A stretch of DNA of 64,000 nucleotides from Caulobacter sp. FWC26 (GCF_002742645.2 NZ_CP033875.1:3016001-3080000), one strand, 5' to 3'. Counted from the stretch's first letter, positions 40,135 through 49,736 are shown. Notes: a model not told the origin generated them from the letters alone. A program made the numbers and translations.

Positions 40135-41046
40135 TTAAACCCCTGTCGGCGGATCCAACTTATAGACCCGCGAGCAGTACTCGCAGGTCACGTGGATCTT
40201 GCCGTCGGGCTCGACCATCTCGGCGACTTCCTCGGCCGAGAACGAGTCCATCACCACGCCGATGCGATCCTCGGAACAACGGCAGAAGGCCCGCAGCGGC
40301 TTTTCGTCGAGCAGGCGCACGCCGTCCTCGTTGAACAGGCGCCACAAGAGCGTCGGCGTCGACACGGTCGGGTCGATCAACTCGTCCTCGCCGGTCGTCT
40401 CGAACAGAGCCTGGACGTGAGTCCAGGCGTCCTGCGTCTCGCCCCGCGCCTGATCGCCGGCGATGACCTGGATCAGAATGCCGCCCGCGCGCCAGGTTGC
40501 GCCTTCTCCGGTGTCGACCTGCCCCACCGCCAGACGAACGCGCGTCGGCGTCTGCTCCGACTGGGCGAAATACTGTTCGGCGCAAAGCGCCAGGGTCTCG
40601 CCCTCGATCGGCGTCACGCCCTGGTAGCGGTCCATATCCGGACCTTGGTCCAGGGTCATGATGAACACGCCGCCGCCCAGCAGGGTCTTGGCGCCGGGGC
40701 GCACAAACCCGTCCGAAACCGCCGCCACCTCATCGGGATCGAACCGGCAATAGCCGCGCAGGCCGCCGCTGGTGTCGTAATCGACGACGACATAGCGCAC
40801 CGGACCGTCGCCCTGGGCCTGGACGATAAGTCGTCCCTCGAACTTCAAGCTCGACCCGACCAGCGCCGCCAGAGCGCAGGCCTCACCCAGCAGGTTGGCC
40901 ACCGGCTCAGGATAGTCGTGGCGCGTCAGCACCTCGTCGATCGCCGCGCCAAGGCGCACGACCCGCCCACGGACGGGCAGGTTCTCGATCTGGAACGCGG
41001 AAACGACGTCGTCGAGGACGCCAGTGTCGGAAGCGATGTCGGTCAT
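40135..41046 (-). CDS. hslO: Hsp33 redox-regulated chaperone
   Basis: 303 residues. The C-terminal zinc/redox centre has the CxC...CxxC pattern, FCRCSEDRIG and CEYCSRVY, and the N-terminal domain the family blocks GEACALAALVGSSLKFEGRL and RYVVVDYDTSGGLRGYCRF. Hsp33 unfolds and binds clients when oxidised. It lies upstream of argF on the same strand but with 219 bases between, including a hairpin, so it is likely a separate unit. Confidence 0.93.
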   Translation of the reverse strand: MTDIASDTGVLDDVVSAFQIENLPVRGRVVRLGAAIDEVLTRHDYPEPVANLLGEACALAALVGSSLKFEGRLIVQAQGDGPVRYVVVDYDTSGGLRGYCRFDPDEVAAVSDGFVRPGAKTLLGGGVFIMTLDQGPDMDRYQGVTPIEGETLALCAEQYFAQSEQTPTRVRLAVGQVDTGEGATWRAGGILIQVIAGDQARGETQDAWTHVQALFETTGEDELIDPTVSTPTLLWRLFNEDGVRLLDEKPLRAFCRCSEDRIGVVMDSFSAEEVAEMVEPDGKIHVTCEYCSRVYKLDPPTGV

Positions 41047-41224
41047 GGGGAGGCTAGATAGGCGGTTCTGACGAAATTGCGAGCCCGATCACCGTCCGCG
41101 CGTCGCGCCGCCCAAAGCAATACGTACCGAGATCGGGGGCCTGCGACCGAACGCCCCGTTGCGATAACACGGGATTCGGATTCATTTGGGGACGCCGTCG
41201 CTTTTGCCCATACGCGACGGCGAC

Positions 41225-41258
41225 ACCGGCCAGCGTTTACCAACCGGCGCTGGCCGGT
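41225..41258 (-). terminator. Hairpin terminator downstream of argF
   Basis: ACCGGCCAGCG (41225-41235) and CGCTGGCCGGT (41248-41258) form a perfect 11-bp stem, 8 bases after the argF stop on the minus strand. Confidence 0.7.
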
Positions 41259-41265
41259 AACCTTT

Positions 41266-42201
41266 CTAGCTGATCGCGCCGAAGCACCAGGCCAGGACGG
41301 ATTTCTGGGCGTGGATGCGGTTCTCAGCCTCATCCCAGACCAGGGAACGCGGGCCGTCCAGTACGGCGTCGGTGACCTCTTCACCCCGATGCGCCGGCAG
41401 GCAGTGCAGGAAGACGCCGTTGTCAGCCGCCAGATCCATCAGCTTGTCGTCGACCTGATAGGGCTCCAGCGCGGCGAGACGCTCGTCGTGGTCAGTGTCG
41501 CCCATCGAGACCCAGGTGTCGGCGACGACTACGTCGGCGCCGCTAACGGCGGCCTTGGGATCGGTGGTCATGCTGACGCGGCCCTGCAGGCCCTCGGCGC
41601 GGGCCAGGTCATGGAGGTCGGCGTGATAGACCGCCGGGCAGGCGATCTTCAGCTCGAAGCCCAGCAAAGGCGCGGCGTGGATGAAGCTGGAGCAAACATT
41701 GTTGCCGTCCCCGACCCAGGCGATGGTCTTGCCGGCGATCGGGCCGCGATGCTCCTCGATGGTGAGGATGTCGGCCATGATCTGGCACGGATGGCTCTTG
41801 TCGGTCAGGCCGTTGATGACCGGCACGGTCGAGACCTGAGCGAAGCGCTCGACGTCGGCGTGGCTGTTGGCGCGGATCATCACCGCGTCCACCATGCGCG
41901 ACAGCACCTTGGCCGTGTCCTCAATGGTCTCGCCGCGGCCCAGCTGCATGTCCGAGGCGGTCGAGATGATCGCGCTGCCGCCCAGCTGGCGCATGGCCGC
42001 GTCGAACGAGAAGCGGGTGCGGGTCGAGTTCTTCTGGAAGATCATCGACAGCACGCGGTCCTTGGCGGGGGCGTCGGCGTCGACCTTGCCCTGTGGCCAG
42101 CCTTTGCGAGCGGCCTTCCGCGCATGAGCGTCGTCCAGCAGCAGGCGCAGCGTGGAGCCGTCCAGCTTCCAAAGGTCGATGAAGTGGCGGGGTTGAGTCA
42201 T
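41266..42201 (-). CDS. argF: Ornithine carbamoyltransferase
   Basis: 311 residues. The carbamoyl-phosphate motif STRTRFSF is at 59-66 and the ornithine-binding [11 protein letters not shown] lies near 270; the NANSH-like and DTWVSMGD blocks lie between. It makes citrulline from ornithine in arginine synthesis. It is preceded on the same strand by argD, separated by about 115 bases that include a large palindromic repeat. Start ATG 42201 ([11 protein letters not shown]); an upstream frame extension through the repeat is not coding. Confidence 0.94.
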   Translation of the reverse strand: MTQPRHFIDLWKLDGSTLRLLLDDAHARKAARKGWPQGKVDADAPAKDRVLSMIFQKNSTRTRFSFDAAMRQLGGSAIISTASDMQLGRGETIEDTAKVLSRMVDAVMIRANSHADVERFAQVSTVPVINGLTDKSHPCQIMADILTIEEHRGPIAGKTIAWVGDGNNVCSSFIHAAPLLGFELKIACPAVYHADLHDLARAEGLQGRVSMTTDPKAAVSGADVVVADTWVSMGDTDHDERLAALEPYQVDDKLMDLAADNGVFLHCLPAHRGEEVTDAVLDGPRSLVWDEAENRIHAQKSVLAWCFGAIS

Positions 42202-42224
42202 CGGACGATCCCTATCCCCGCCTC

Positions 42225-42296
42225 CCCGGCGAACGCCGGGGCCCAGATCCATCCTGGGATTAAGCGGGCTTGATCTGGGTCCCGGCATTCGCCGGG
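42225..42296. repeat. 72-bp palindromic intergenic element
   Basis: CCCGGCGAACGCCGGGGCCC... (42225-42249) and ...GTCCCGGCATTCGCCGGG (42272-42296) are 25-bp arms complementary at 23 positions. It occupies most of the argD-argF gap. Shared GGGTCCCGG words link it to the 6908-7019 repeat, suggesting a dispersed REP-like family of this genome. Confidence 0.75.
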
Positions 42297-42317
42297 AAGG
42301 TCGGAAAAGATGGGTTC

Positions 42318-43535
42318 TTAAGCAGCGGCCTTGGCGCGCGCGGCCTCGCAAGCCTTTTCGAGCTTGGCGATCGCTTCGCTGGCTTCCTCGATGGTCAGGT
42401 TCAACGGCGGCAGCAGGCGCACGCAGTTGTCGCCGCCACCGGCCACCAGCAGCTTCTGATCGCGCGCCAGGACCATGAACTCGCGATTGTTCGGGATCAG
42501 CTTGACGCCGATCAGCAGGCCCTTGCCGCGCACGTCGACGATAATGTCGGGGAAGCGGTCCTTCAGGCCGTTCAGCTGCTGGGTGAAAAAGCCCGAGACG
42601 GTCTTCACGTTGTCCAGCGTTTCAGGCGACTTGATGATGTCGAGCGCGGCCTTGCCCACGGCCATGGCCAGCGGATTGCCGCCGAAGGTCGAGCCGTGCG
42701 CCGCCACCGTCATGCCCTTGGCCGCCTCGGTGGTGGCCAGACACGCGCCGATCGGGAAGCCGCCGCCCAGGGCCTTGGCCACCGCCATGATGTGCGGCTC
42801 GCCGCCTTCGGCCCACTCGTAGGCGAAGAGCTTGCCCGTCCGGCCCATGCCGCACTGGACTTCGTCGTAGATCAGCAGAACGCCGTGCTCGTCGCAGAGC
42901 TGACGCAGGCCGACCAGGCACTGGGTCGGGATCGAGCGCGCGCCGCCCTCGCCCTGCACGGGCTCGACGATGATCGCCGCGGTGGTCGGGCTGGCGATAG
43001 CGGCCTTGATGGCGTCGTGGTCGCCGAAGGTCAGCTGGCTGTAGCCCGGAAGACGCGGACCAAAGCCGTCGACATAGCTCGGATTGCCCGACGCATTGAC
43101 CGCCGCATAGGTGCGGCCGTGGAACGAGCCGTCAAAGCCGTAGATGTCGATCCGCTCAGGCTGACCGTTGGCGGAGTGATATTTGCGCGCCGTCTTCAGC
43201 GCGCACTCCACGGCCTCGGTGCCCGAGTTGGTGAAGAACACCACGTCGGCGAACGAGTTGGCGCACAGGGCATCGGCCAGTTCCTCCTGCTCGGGGATCC
43301 GATAGATGTTGGAGACGTGCCAGAGCTTCTCGGCCTGGGCCTTCAGCACTTCGACCAGGGCCGGATGGGCGTGGCCCAGGCCGTTGGTGGCGATACCCGC
43401 CACGCAGTCCAGATATTCTTCGCCCTCGGTCGAGATCAGTCGCGCGCCTCGGCCTCGCTCGAACGCCAGCGGAGCGCGGTTGTACACGCCCATGATGTGG
43501 TGCTGCGAGGTGGTGGACGACGTCGCGGTGCTCAA
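42318..43535 (-). CDS. argD: Acetylornithine aminotransferase
   Basis: 405 residues, class III PLP aminotransferase. PLP-lysine K254 is in [33 protein letters not shown] and [20 protein letters not shown] are diagnostic. It converts N-acetylglutamate semialdehyde to N-acetylornithine and often also works on succinyl-diaminopimelate precursors. A strong GGGAGG site lies upstream of TTG 43535; ATG further in ([11 protein letters not shown]) would truncate the normal N-terminus by 14 residues. argD-argF probably form one transcript. Confidence 0.93.
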   Translation of the reverse strand: MSTATSSTTSQHHIMGVYNRAPLAFERGRGARLISTEGEEYLDCVAGIATNGLGHAHPALVEVLKAQAEKLWHVSNIYRIPEQEELADALCANSFADVVFFTNSGTEAVECALKTARKYHSANGQPERIDIYGFDGSFHGRTYAAVNASGNPSYVDGFGPRLPGYSQLTFGDHDAIKAAIASPTTAAIIVEPVQGEGGARSIPTQCLVGLRQLCDEHGVLLIYDEVQCGMGRTGKLFAYEWAEGGEPHIMAVAKALGGGFPIGACLATTEAAKGMTVAAHGSTFGGNPLAMAVGKAALDIIKSPETLDNVKTVSGFFTQQLNGLKDRFPDIIVDVRGKGLLIGVKLIPNNREFMVLARDQKLLVAGGGDNCVRLLPPLNLTIEEASEAIAKLEKACEAARAKAAA

Positions 43536-43688
43536 GACCGGCCTCCCTAAAAGGAAACAAGCCCCCGCGCTGTAGGCACGGGGACCGGAAGGCCGCAGGT
43601 TGTCGCCGTGGAACGTCGTCGTGTCAATGAACGGTCTGTGAAAAGACCCTGAAATGCCGACGAAATTTCAGGCTATGGCGCCTCCGCC

Positions 43689-44510
43689 TCAGCTCTTGAG
43701 ACGGTAACCGGTGACGAAGAGCCTCCAGCACCACAGGAACAGCGCCACCGTGAGCAGGCCGGTGGTGACCACGCCGATCGCGATCGAGCCGTCGGCATGG
43801 CCGATGAAGCCATAGCGGAAGCCGTCGATCAGATAGAAGAACGGGTTGAAGTGGCTCGCGGAGCGGAATGGTTCCGGCAGTTTGTCCACCAGATAGAAGG
43901 TGCCCGACAGGAAGGTCATGGGCATGATCAGGAAGTTGGTCACGGCCGCCAGTTGGTCGAACTTCTCGGCCCAAAGCCCGGCCAGCACGCCCGCCAGACC
44001 CAGGATCAGCGAGGCGGTGAGGCCGAAGTACAAGACCGCCCAGAGGTGAGCCACCGACAGACCGGCGCCCGGCAGAACGCCGATCACCGCCGCCGTCACC
44101 GCGCCCACCACCACGCCGCGCGTGGCGGCGCCCAAGGCGAAGGCCGAGACTTGCTCCAGCGCCGACAAGGGCGGCGTCAGGAAGTCCGGCGTCAGACCCA
44201 TCATCTTGGCCTGGATCAGCGAGGACGACGAGTTGGCGAAGGCGTTGTTGAGGATCGCCATCATGATCAGGCCCGGGGCCACGAAATGGCCGAAGGTCAC
44301 GCCCCCCACGGCCGGACGGCTGGCGCCGACGGCGACCACGAACACCAGCATGTAGAGCAGCGTCGTGACCACCGGCGCAGCGACCGTCTGGGTGCCGACC
44401 TTCCAGAACCGGCGGATTTCGCGCTGGTAGAGCGTGATGAAGCCGGACCAGTTCCAGCCGCGATAGTCGCGCGGCTGCGGCGGAATGACGCTCTCGGCCA
44501 TGTCTCTCAT
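43689..44510 (-). CDS. ABC-2 type transporter permease
   Basis: 273 residues with about six membrane helices. REIRRFWKVGTQTVAAPVVTTLLYMLVFVVA, PGLIMMAILNNAFANSSSSL and LSGTFYLVDKLPEPFRSASHFNPFFYLIDGFR are typical of YadH/NodJ-type ABC-2 permeases that export polysaccharide, drug or lipid substrates. No ATPase gene is adjacent, so the partner is encoded elsewhere. The coding start may be ATG 44510 or 44501. Divergent from gcrA, so it shares the regulatory region there. Confidence 0.83.
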   Translation of the reverse strand: MRDMAESVIPPQPRDYRGWNWSGFITLYQREIRRFWKVGTQTVAAPVVTTLLYMLVFVVAVGASRPAVGGVTFGHFVAPGLIMMAILNNAFANSSSSLIQAKMMGLTPDFLTPPLSALEQVSAFALGAATRGVVVGAVTAAVIGVLPGAGLSVAHLWAVLYFGLTASLILGLAGVLAGLWAEKFDQLAAVTNFLIMPMTFLSGTFYLVDKLPEPFRSASHFNPFFYLIDGFRYGFIGHADGSIAIGVVTTGLLTVALFLWCWRLFVTGYRLKS

Positions 44511-44579
44511 CGGCTCAAACCCTTGTTCTGCTTGGCCATGTGCGCCTTGAGGGCCCTTTTCGCAAGCGTAGGCTTGCCG

Positions 44580-44645
44580 GAATCAACATCTTGTTTCTGT
44601 GGACAGAGTCGATGGCGCCCATTGTGCGTTTTAACGCATTCTTTA
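44580..44645 (+). promoter_or_regulatory. gcrA upstream region with CcrM, DnaA-like and CtrA-like motifs
   Basis: Two GANTC methylation sites (GAATC 44580-44584; GAGTC 44606-44610), a DnaA-box-like TGTGGACAG (44598-44606) and a near-consensus CtrA site TTAA-N7-TTTA (44631-44645) cluster 100-170 bases before the gcrA start. In C. crescentus gcrA is activated by DnaA and repressed by CtrA, so this arrangement fits. Individual matches are imperfect. Confidence 0.55.
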
Positions 44646-44748
44646 CGATATGTAGTAGGACAGCCGCCGGCGGGGCGGTTTGATCACCATATATGGGGTG
44701 ACGGGCGTGGGGACGCCCCCACCCTCTCTCGAATGGCGGAGATGGGTA

Positions 44749-45270
44749 ATGAGCTGGACCGACGAACGGGTTTCCACCCTGAAGAAGCTCTGGTTGGACG
44801 GCCTTTCGGCCAGCCAGATCGCCAAGCAGCTGGGCGGCGTGACGCGCAACGCCGTGATCGGCAAGGTGCACCGCCTGGGTCTCTCGGGCCGCGCGGCCCC
44901 CTCGCAGCCGGCCCGTCCTGCCTTCAAGGCGCCGCGCCCTGCGCGTCCGGCAGCGCAGGCCATGCCGTCGGCGCCGCGCCGCGTGACGCCGGTCGAGGCC
45001 CCCTCGGCGGTTCCGGTCGCCGCGGCTCCGGCGCCCCTGCCGGCCTTCCGCCACGAAGAGCCGGGCTCGGCCACCGTGCTGACCCTGGGCGCGCACATGT
45101 GCAAATGGCCGATCGGCGATCCGTCGTCGGAAGGCTTCACCTTCTGCGGTCGCCGCTCGTCGGAGGGCCCCTACTGCGTTGAGCACGCGCGGGTGGCCTA
45201 CCAGCCGCAGCAGACCAAGAAGAAGAGCGGCGGCGCCGAACTGGCCCGCTCGCTTCGCCGCTACATCTAA
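44749..45270 (+). CDS. gcrA: Cell-cycle transcription regulator GcrA
   Basis: 173 residues, the size of C. crescentus GcrA. The N-terminal DNA-binding domain starts MSWTDERVSTLKKLWLDGLS, then ASQIAKQLGGVTRNAVIGKV and HRLGLSGR; a Pro/Ala-rich linker follows; the C-terminal sigma-interacting domain contains HMCKWPIGDPSSEGFTFCG and YCVEHARVAYQP. GcrA works with sigma-70 RNA polymerase at CcrM-methylated GANTC promoters to time division genes. GGAG precedes ATG 44749. A 13-bp hairpin terminator follows directly, so it is monocistronic. Confidence 0.97.
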   Translation: MSWTDERVSTLKKLWLDGLSASQIAKQLGGVTRNAVIGKVHRLGLSGRAAPSQPARPAFKAPRPARPAAQAMPSAPRRVTPVEAPSAVPVAAAPAPLPAFRHEEPGSATVLTLGAHMCKWPIGDPSSEGFTFCGRRSSEGPYCVEHARVAYQPQQTKKKSGGAELARSLRRYI

Positions 45271-45298
45271 GAAGAACAATAGTCTCTCGGAGCGGCGG

Positions 45299-45329
45299 AT
45301 CCCGGACGGCCCGAAAGGCCGTCCGGGAT
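45299..45329 (+). terminator. Intrinsic terminator of gcrA
   Basis: ATCCCGGACGGCC (45299-45311) and GGCCGTCCGGGAT (45317-45329) form a perfect 13-bp stem with loop CGAAA, followed by TTTCTG. Confidence 0.85.
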
Positions 45330-45423
45330 TTCTGCGTTCTAGATCTCCGCGAAAGCCCCCTCCGTCGGAGGGGGTGCGCCCCGGGGAGATGACCTGCTCC
45401 AACTTCCCCCCTAAAACGCTCCC

Positions 45424-46941
45424 ATGAGCGATCTGCCGCCCTCCGATTCCAACGCGCCGCCCTACTCGGTCTCCGAGCTGGCCTTCGCCCTGAAGCGCAC
45501 GCTGGAGGACCGCTACGGCTTCGTGCGGCTGCGGGGCGAGCTTTCCAAGGTCACCCACCACTCGAACGGCCACGTCTATTTGACCATCAAGGACGACAAG
45601 GCCGCGATCGACGGCGTCGTCTGGAAGGGCAATGTCCGGTCCCTGGGCGTGCGGCCCGAGCACGGGCTCGAGGTTATCGTCACCGGCAAGATCACCACCT
45701 ATCCGGCCGGCTCGCGCTACCAGATCGTCATCGACAGCATGGAGGCCGCCGGCGTCGGCGCCCTCCTGGCGCAACTCGAACGCCTGAAGGCCAAGCTGGC
45801 CGCCGAAGGCCTGTTCGCGCCAGAGCGCAAGCGTCCCCTGCCCTCGATGCCCGCCGTGGTGGGCGTGATCACCAGCCCGACGGGCGCGGTCATCCGTGAC
45901 ATCCTGCACCGGATCCGCGACCGCTGGCCCTGCCAGGTGCTGGTCTGGCCCTGCGTGGTGCAAGGCGACGCCGCCGCCGGCCAGGTCAGCGCCGCGATCC
46001 GAGGCTTCAACGCCATCCAGCCGGCCGGGCCCGTCCCGCGCCCCGACGTCCTGATCGTCGCGCGCGGCGGCGGTTCGGTGGAGGATCTGTGGGCCTTCAA
46101 CGACGAGGGCCTGGCCCGCACGGTGGCCGAAGGAACCATCCCGCTGATCTCGGCCGTCGGCCACGAGACCGACACCACCCTGATCGACTTCGTTTCCGAC
46201 CGCCGCGCGCCAACCCCGACAGCAGCCGCAGAGATGGCGACGCCGGTGCTGGCCGAACTGCGCGCCCTGATCTCCGACTTCGATCGCCGCCTCAACCGGT
46301 GCGGCTCACGGACGATCGAGGAGCGGCGCACGCGCCTCATCAGCGCTGCGCGCGGCCTGCCGCGCCCCAACGATCTGCTGGCCCTGGCCCAACAACGGTT
46401 CGACATCGCCTCGGGACGTCTGGACGCCGCCCTGCAACGCAACACCGCCGTCCATGCACAGGATCTGTTGAAGGTCACCGCGCGCCTGACACCCGACGCC
46501 TTGGGCCGCCAGCGCGCTGTGAAGGCCGATCGCTTGACCGATCTCTCCCGACGCCTGGACCTCGCCGCACGGCGCGCGCCTGATCGCGTGGCCCAGCACG
46601 CGCGTCTGCCGGCGCTTTGGGAACGCCTGAACGACGCCGGTCGACGCCGCCTGCAGCGCGACGCCGACCGCTTGGCGAACCTGGAGAAACTGCGCCAGTC
46701 GCTGAACCCGGAACGCCCGCTGGAACTCGGCTTCGCGCTGGTGCGGAAAGGCGATGGGACCCTGGCCCGCTCCGCTGCGGACCTCGTGTCAGGCGAACGT
46801 GTGAACCTGAAGTTCAAGAGCGGTGATCGCGACGCGGTGATCGACGGTGAAGGCGGCTTTGTTCCGCCTCCCGCTCCGCCGGCGCCAAAGCCCCGCCCCA
46901 AATCCACCAGCCAACCAGCCGGTCAGGGTGACCTGTTCTGA
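45424..46941 (+). CDS. xseA: Exodeoxyribonuclease VII large subunit
   Basis: 505 residues. The N-terminal OB fold ([20 protein letters not shown]... [20 protein letters not shown]) and the catalytic domain with [40 protein letters not shown] and [20 protein letters not shown] are textbook XseA. It degrades single-stranded DNA with XseB (not in this window). A C-terminal proline-rich tail ([20 protein letters not shown]) is an extension relative to E. coli. Starts about 95 bases after the gcrA terminator. Confidence 0.95.
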   Translation: MSDLPPSDSNAPPYSVSELAFALKRTLEDRYGFVRLRGELSKVTHHSNGHVYLTIKDDKAAIDGVVWKGNVRSLGVRPEHGLEVIVTGKITTYPAGSRYQIVIDSMEAAGVGALLAQLERLKAKLAAEGLFAPERKRPLPSMPAVVGVITSPTGAVIRDILHRIRDRWPCQVLVWPCVVQGDAAAGQVSAAIRGFNAIQPAGPVPRPDVLIVARGGGSVEDLWAFNDEGLARTVAEGTIPLISAVGHETDTTLIDFVSDRRAPTPTAAAEMATPVLAELRALISDFDRRLNRCGSRTIEERRTRLISAARGLPRPNDLLALAQQRFDIASGRLDAALQRNTAVHAQDLLKVTARLTPDALGRQRAVKADRLTDLSRRLDLAARRAPDRVAQHARLPALWERLNDAGRRRLQRDADRLANLEKLRQSLNPERPLELGFALVRKGDGTLARSAADLVSGERVNLKFKSGDRDAVIDGEGGFVPPPAPPAPKPRPKSTSQPAGQGDLF

Positions 46942-46968
46942 AACGCCGGCTTGGCGTAGAGTAGTGCC

Positions 46969-47184
46969 ATGAACGCTTTTGATCGTGATCTCGGTAAGCC
47001 CGATGGCATGGCCGTCCTGCACTATGGCGACGGCGAGTTCGCCGTGCTCAACCCCGGCCGCTTCGTGCTGTGCGCCGTGACAAACAAGCCGATCCCGCTT
47101 GAAGCCCTGCGCTATTGGAGTCCCGAGCGGCAGGAAGCCTATGCGGGTCCCGCCGAGGCGCTGAAGCGTTGGCAGGAGGCCTGA
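46969..47184 (+). CDS. DUF2093-family small protein
   Basis: 71 residues: HYGDGEFAVLNPGRFVLCAV, then TNKPIPLEALRYWSPERQEA. This exactly matches the small alphaproteobacterial DUF2093 family (VLCAVTGKPIPLxxLRYWS...). Function unknown. It lies 27 bases after xseA and overlaps the start of the M23-like gene; the same xseA-DUF2093-M23 order is common in alphaproteobacteria to my recollection. Confidence 0.85.
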   Translation: MNAFDRDLGKPDGMAVLHYGDGEFAVLNPGRFVLCAVTNKPIPLEALRYWSPERQEAYAGPAEALKRWQEA

Positions 47185-48020
47185 GCCGCCGCGCGGTTCT
47201 TGCCGCGCTTCCGATCGGCCTGGGCCTTCCGGGCCTGGCGCGCGCCGCCGCGCCCGGCCTGTCACTGAAGGGAAAATTCGTTCAGGGCGGCTACGCCGTG
47301 GGCCGCACCGCCTCCCGGGCGACCATAGCCCTGGACGGCCAGGTTCTAACCACAGCCTCGGCCGATGGCTGGTTCGTGATCGGGTTCGATCGCGACGCGC
47401 CGCCCACCTCGATCCTGACCGTGACGACACCCGATGGCTCGGCCTCCGACGAACGATCCATCGCGGCCGGCGATTTCGATATCCAGCGCATCGACGGCCT
47501 GCCGACCGAACAGGTCACGCCGACTGACCCCGGCTTGCTGGAGCGCCTGGCCGCCGAGAACGCGCGCAAGGTCGCGGGTTTCGCCAGCCAGGCCGACATC
47601 GACGGCTTCCGGGAGGGATTCATACTCCCGGTTGCGGGCGCACGTCGATCGGCGCGCTTCGGCGGTCAGCGTATCCTGAACGGCGAACCCAAACGTCCCC
47701 ATTATGGGGTTGATCTCGCCGTGCCGGTGGGGACCCCGGTCCGCGCGCCGGCGTCCGCGATCGTGGCCTTCGCCGAGACCGGACTGCATTTCGAAGGCGG
47801 CCTCTTGCTTCTCGACCATGGCCAGGGCCTGGTGACGGCCTATCTGCACCTCTCAAAAATCCTCGCGTCGCCGGGGACTTACGTGAAGCAGGGCGAGGTG
47901 GTGGCGTTGAGCGGCAAAGAAGGCCGTGCGACCGGCCCGCATCTGTGCTGGCGGATGAAATGGCGCAGCCGGAATATGGATCCCTCCCTGTTCGTCGGCG
48001 CTGGGCCGTTCCGCGCCTGA
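47169..48020 (+). CDS. M23-like LytM protein with altered third zinc ligand
   Basis: 283 residues. A twin-arginine-like signal (LSRRAVLAALPIGLGLPGLA) is followed by a beta-rich region and a C-terminal LytM domain. H178 and D182 in HYGVDLA and H227 in YLHLSKI are present, but the usual HLH/HVH reads H258-L259-C260 in TGPHLCWRMKW, so the third zinc ligand is Cys. It may bind zinc with lower activity or be a non-catalytic regulator of amidases. No ATG is available; TTG 47169, inside DUF2093, is my best start and is uncertain. Confidence 0.75.
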   Translation: MAGGLSRRAVLAALPIGLGLPGLARAAAPGLSLKGKFVQGGYAVGRTASRATIALDGQVLTTASADGWFVIGFDRDAPPTSILTVTTPDGSASDERSIAAGDFDIQRIDGLPTEQVTPTDPGLLERLAAENARKVAGFASQADIDGFREGFILPVAGARRSARFGGQRILNGEPKRPHYGVDLAVPVGTPVRAPASAIVAFAETGLHFEGGLLLLDHGQGLVTAYLHLSKILASPGTYVKQGEVVALSGKEGRATGPHLCWRMKWRSRNMDPSLFVGAGPFRA

Positions 48021-48156
48021 AACTAAGACCAATTCGCCCCTGGCGCGAGTTGCAATCATTCGTTAGCTATGCCGCCGGTATCGAGACATGAGATCGCCGG
48101 GGGAGCGGTCATCGGTTTCGGTCTTCCCGCGAGATCCTTGAGGAGGCGGCTCCCGC

Positions 48157-48675
48157 ATGTCGGCGGTGCTCGAAAAGCTGCGCTTTCTACTGGTGGACGA
48201 TAACCATCACATCCGAGCGATCGTTTCGACGATCCTCAAGGGCGTCGGGGTACGGCACATTCGTGAGGCCATGGATGGGGCCGAGGCGTTGCAGATCCTG
48301 CGGGATTGGCAGACCGATATCGCCATCGTCGACTTCAAGATGAGTCCGCTGGATGGGGTGCAGTTCGCGCAACTGGTCCGCAATTCCCCGGACAGCGTCG
48401 ATCCGTTCCTGCCGATCATCATGCTAACCGGATTCGCCGAACGACACCGCGTGTTCGAAGCGCGCGACGCAGGCGTGACCGAGATCGTTGTGAAACCGGT
48501 CACCGCTCGCTCCTTGCTCGACCGGATCAACACGGTGATCTTCCATCCCCGTCCGTTCATCCGCTCGCCCGACTATTTCGGCCCGTGCCGCCGTCGGCGC
48601 GTCGACCCGAACTATCATGGCCCCTTCCGCCGCGCCGGCGAGAAGGATGGCCCGGCGCCCAAGGTCGAAATCTAG
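48157..48675 (+). CDS. Response-regulator receiver protein with C-terminal basic tail
   Basis: 172 residues. A CheY-like receiver: D14/D15 acidic pair, phospho-acceptor D59 in AIVDFKMSPLDG, T91 in IIMLTGFAE and K113 in VVKPVT. There is no output domain; the last 40 residues (FHPRPFIRSPDYFGPCRRRR...) are Pro/Arg-rich and characteristic of a small alphaproteobacterial single-domain regulator group. It probably signals by protein-protein contact. GAGGAGG lies about 11 bases before the ATG. It overlaps the convergent acyltransferase gene by 4 bases. Confidence 0.87.
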   Translation: MSAVLEKLRFLLVDDNHHIRAIVSTILKGVGVRHIREAMDGAEALQILRDWQTDIAIVDFKMSPLDGVQFAQLVRNSPDSVDPFLPIIMLTGFAERHRVFEARDAGVTEIVVKPVTARSLLDRINTVIFHPRPFIRSPDYFGPCRRRRVDPNYHGPFRRAGEKDGPAPKVEI

Positions 48676-49616
48676 GACTCTTCAGCCTGGTTCCGCTCGC
48701 GCTCGGCAAGCGCCGCGTAGACCTCGTTCGGCCAGCGTCGGTGGACCCAGAACCATTCCGCCGGCCGCTCGCGAATGCGATCCTCCATGAAGGCGTTGAT
48801 CATTCGCACGCCCGCTTCGATGTCCGCCGTGCGGTCCCCGGTCTTGGGCGGAACGATCGGGTCGTGGACCACCGCTCGGAAGCGTGCGCCCTTCAAGCGC
48901 TGAACCGACATCGGCTGCAGCACCGTGCCAAAGCGGATCGCCAGGCGCGTCGGCCCAGGCGCCGTATGGGCCAGATGACCGAAGAACGGCGCAGCTACCC
49001 CGCTGTTGAACTTCTGGTCGTTCATCAGGGCGACCGACTTGCCCTGCTTCATCCCTTCCAGTAGCTCACGCGCGCCGTCGCCCCCCTTGGGCGCAAATAG
49101 TCGGACGCCATAGCGGAACCGGCTCTCCTTGATCCGCTTGTCGACATAGGGATTGTTGGCCGCGCGATAGGTCATCTCGCAGATGACGCCGCTATCGACG
49201 ATCGCCGCCGGCATCACCTCCCAGTTCGACAGGTGTCCCGAAACGAACACCACGGGGATCCGGTTCTCGGCGATCTGGACCAGTCTCTCCTTGCCCACCA
49301 CCTCGACCCGGCCGGTGGACGGCAGGATCTTGTCCATCAGCGGGAACTCGGCGAACGAGCGGCCGAGACCGTCCCATTGCTCGTGCAGGATCTGTTCATG
49401 CCAGGCGGCGTCCTTGTCCGGAAACGCCAGCTTCAGATTCCGGGCGGCGACCTTGTGCGCCCCGCTCATCGGCCCGAACGTGCGACCCAGCCAGCCGCCA
49501 AAGTCCGAGGCCCGATCCACGCCCATCAGGCGAACAGCGCCGATGAACAGGTCGAAGCCGAAGGCTTCCAACCGCCACAGAAGGTCCTGAACCCAAGGCT
49601 GACGCTTTTCGGACAT
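48672..49616 (-). CDS. Lipid A biosynthesis lauroyl/myristoyl acyltransferase (LpxL/HtrB family)
   Basis: 314 residues. The HX4E acyltransferase motif is H128-LSNW-E133; surrounding PVVFVSGHLSNWEVMPAAIV, GVAAPFFGHLAHTAPGPTRL and the PAEWFWVHRRWP end are family signatures. It transfers secondary acyl chains to Kdo-lipid A precursors at the inner membrane. Which position and chain cannot be told, so the symbol is left blank. Opposite strand to the response regulator; divergent from the XRE gene with a 120-base gap. Confidence 0.9.
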   Translation of the reverse strand: MSEKRQPWVQDLLWRLEAFGFDLFIGAVRLMGVDRASDFGGWLGRTFGPMSGAHKVAARNLKLAFPDKDAAWHEQILHEQWDGLGRSFAEFPLMDKILPSTGRVEVVGKERLVQIAENRIPVVFVSGHLSNWEVMPAAIVDSGVICEMTYRAANNPYVDKRIKESRFRYGVRLFAPKGGDGARELLEGMKQGKSVALMNDQKFNSGVAAPFFGHLAHTAPGPTRLAIRFGTVLQPMSVQRLKGARFRAVVHDPIVPPKTGDRTADIEAGVRMINAFMEDRIRERPAEWFWVHRRWPNEVYAALAERERNQAEES

Positions 49617-49736
49617 GCGCCCTTAGTAGGCTCCCACGCACGCCTCGCGCAACGGCGTCTCGCCCGGCACGCGACTTGCGGCTGCCAACCCAGACCGTTC
49701 CGTTTCGGGACGGGTCCTCGGGAGAAGAAGTGGGGT

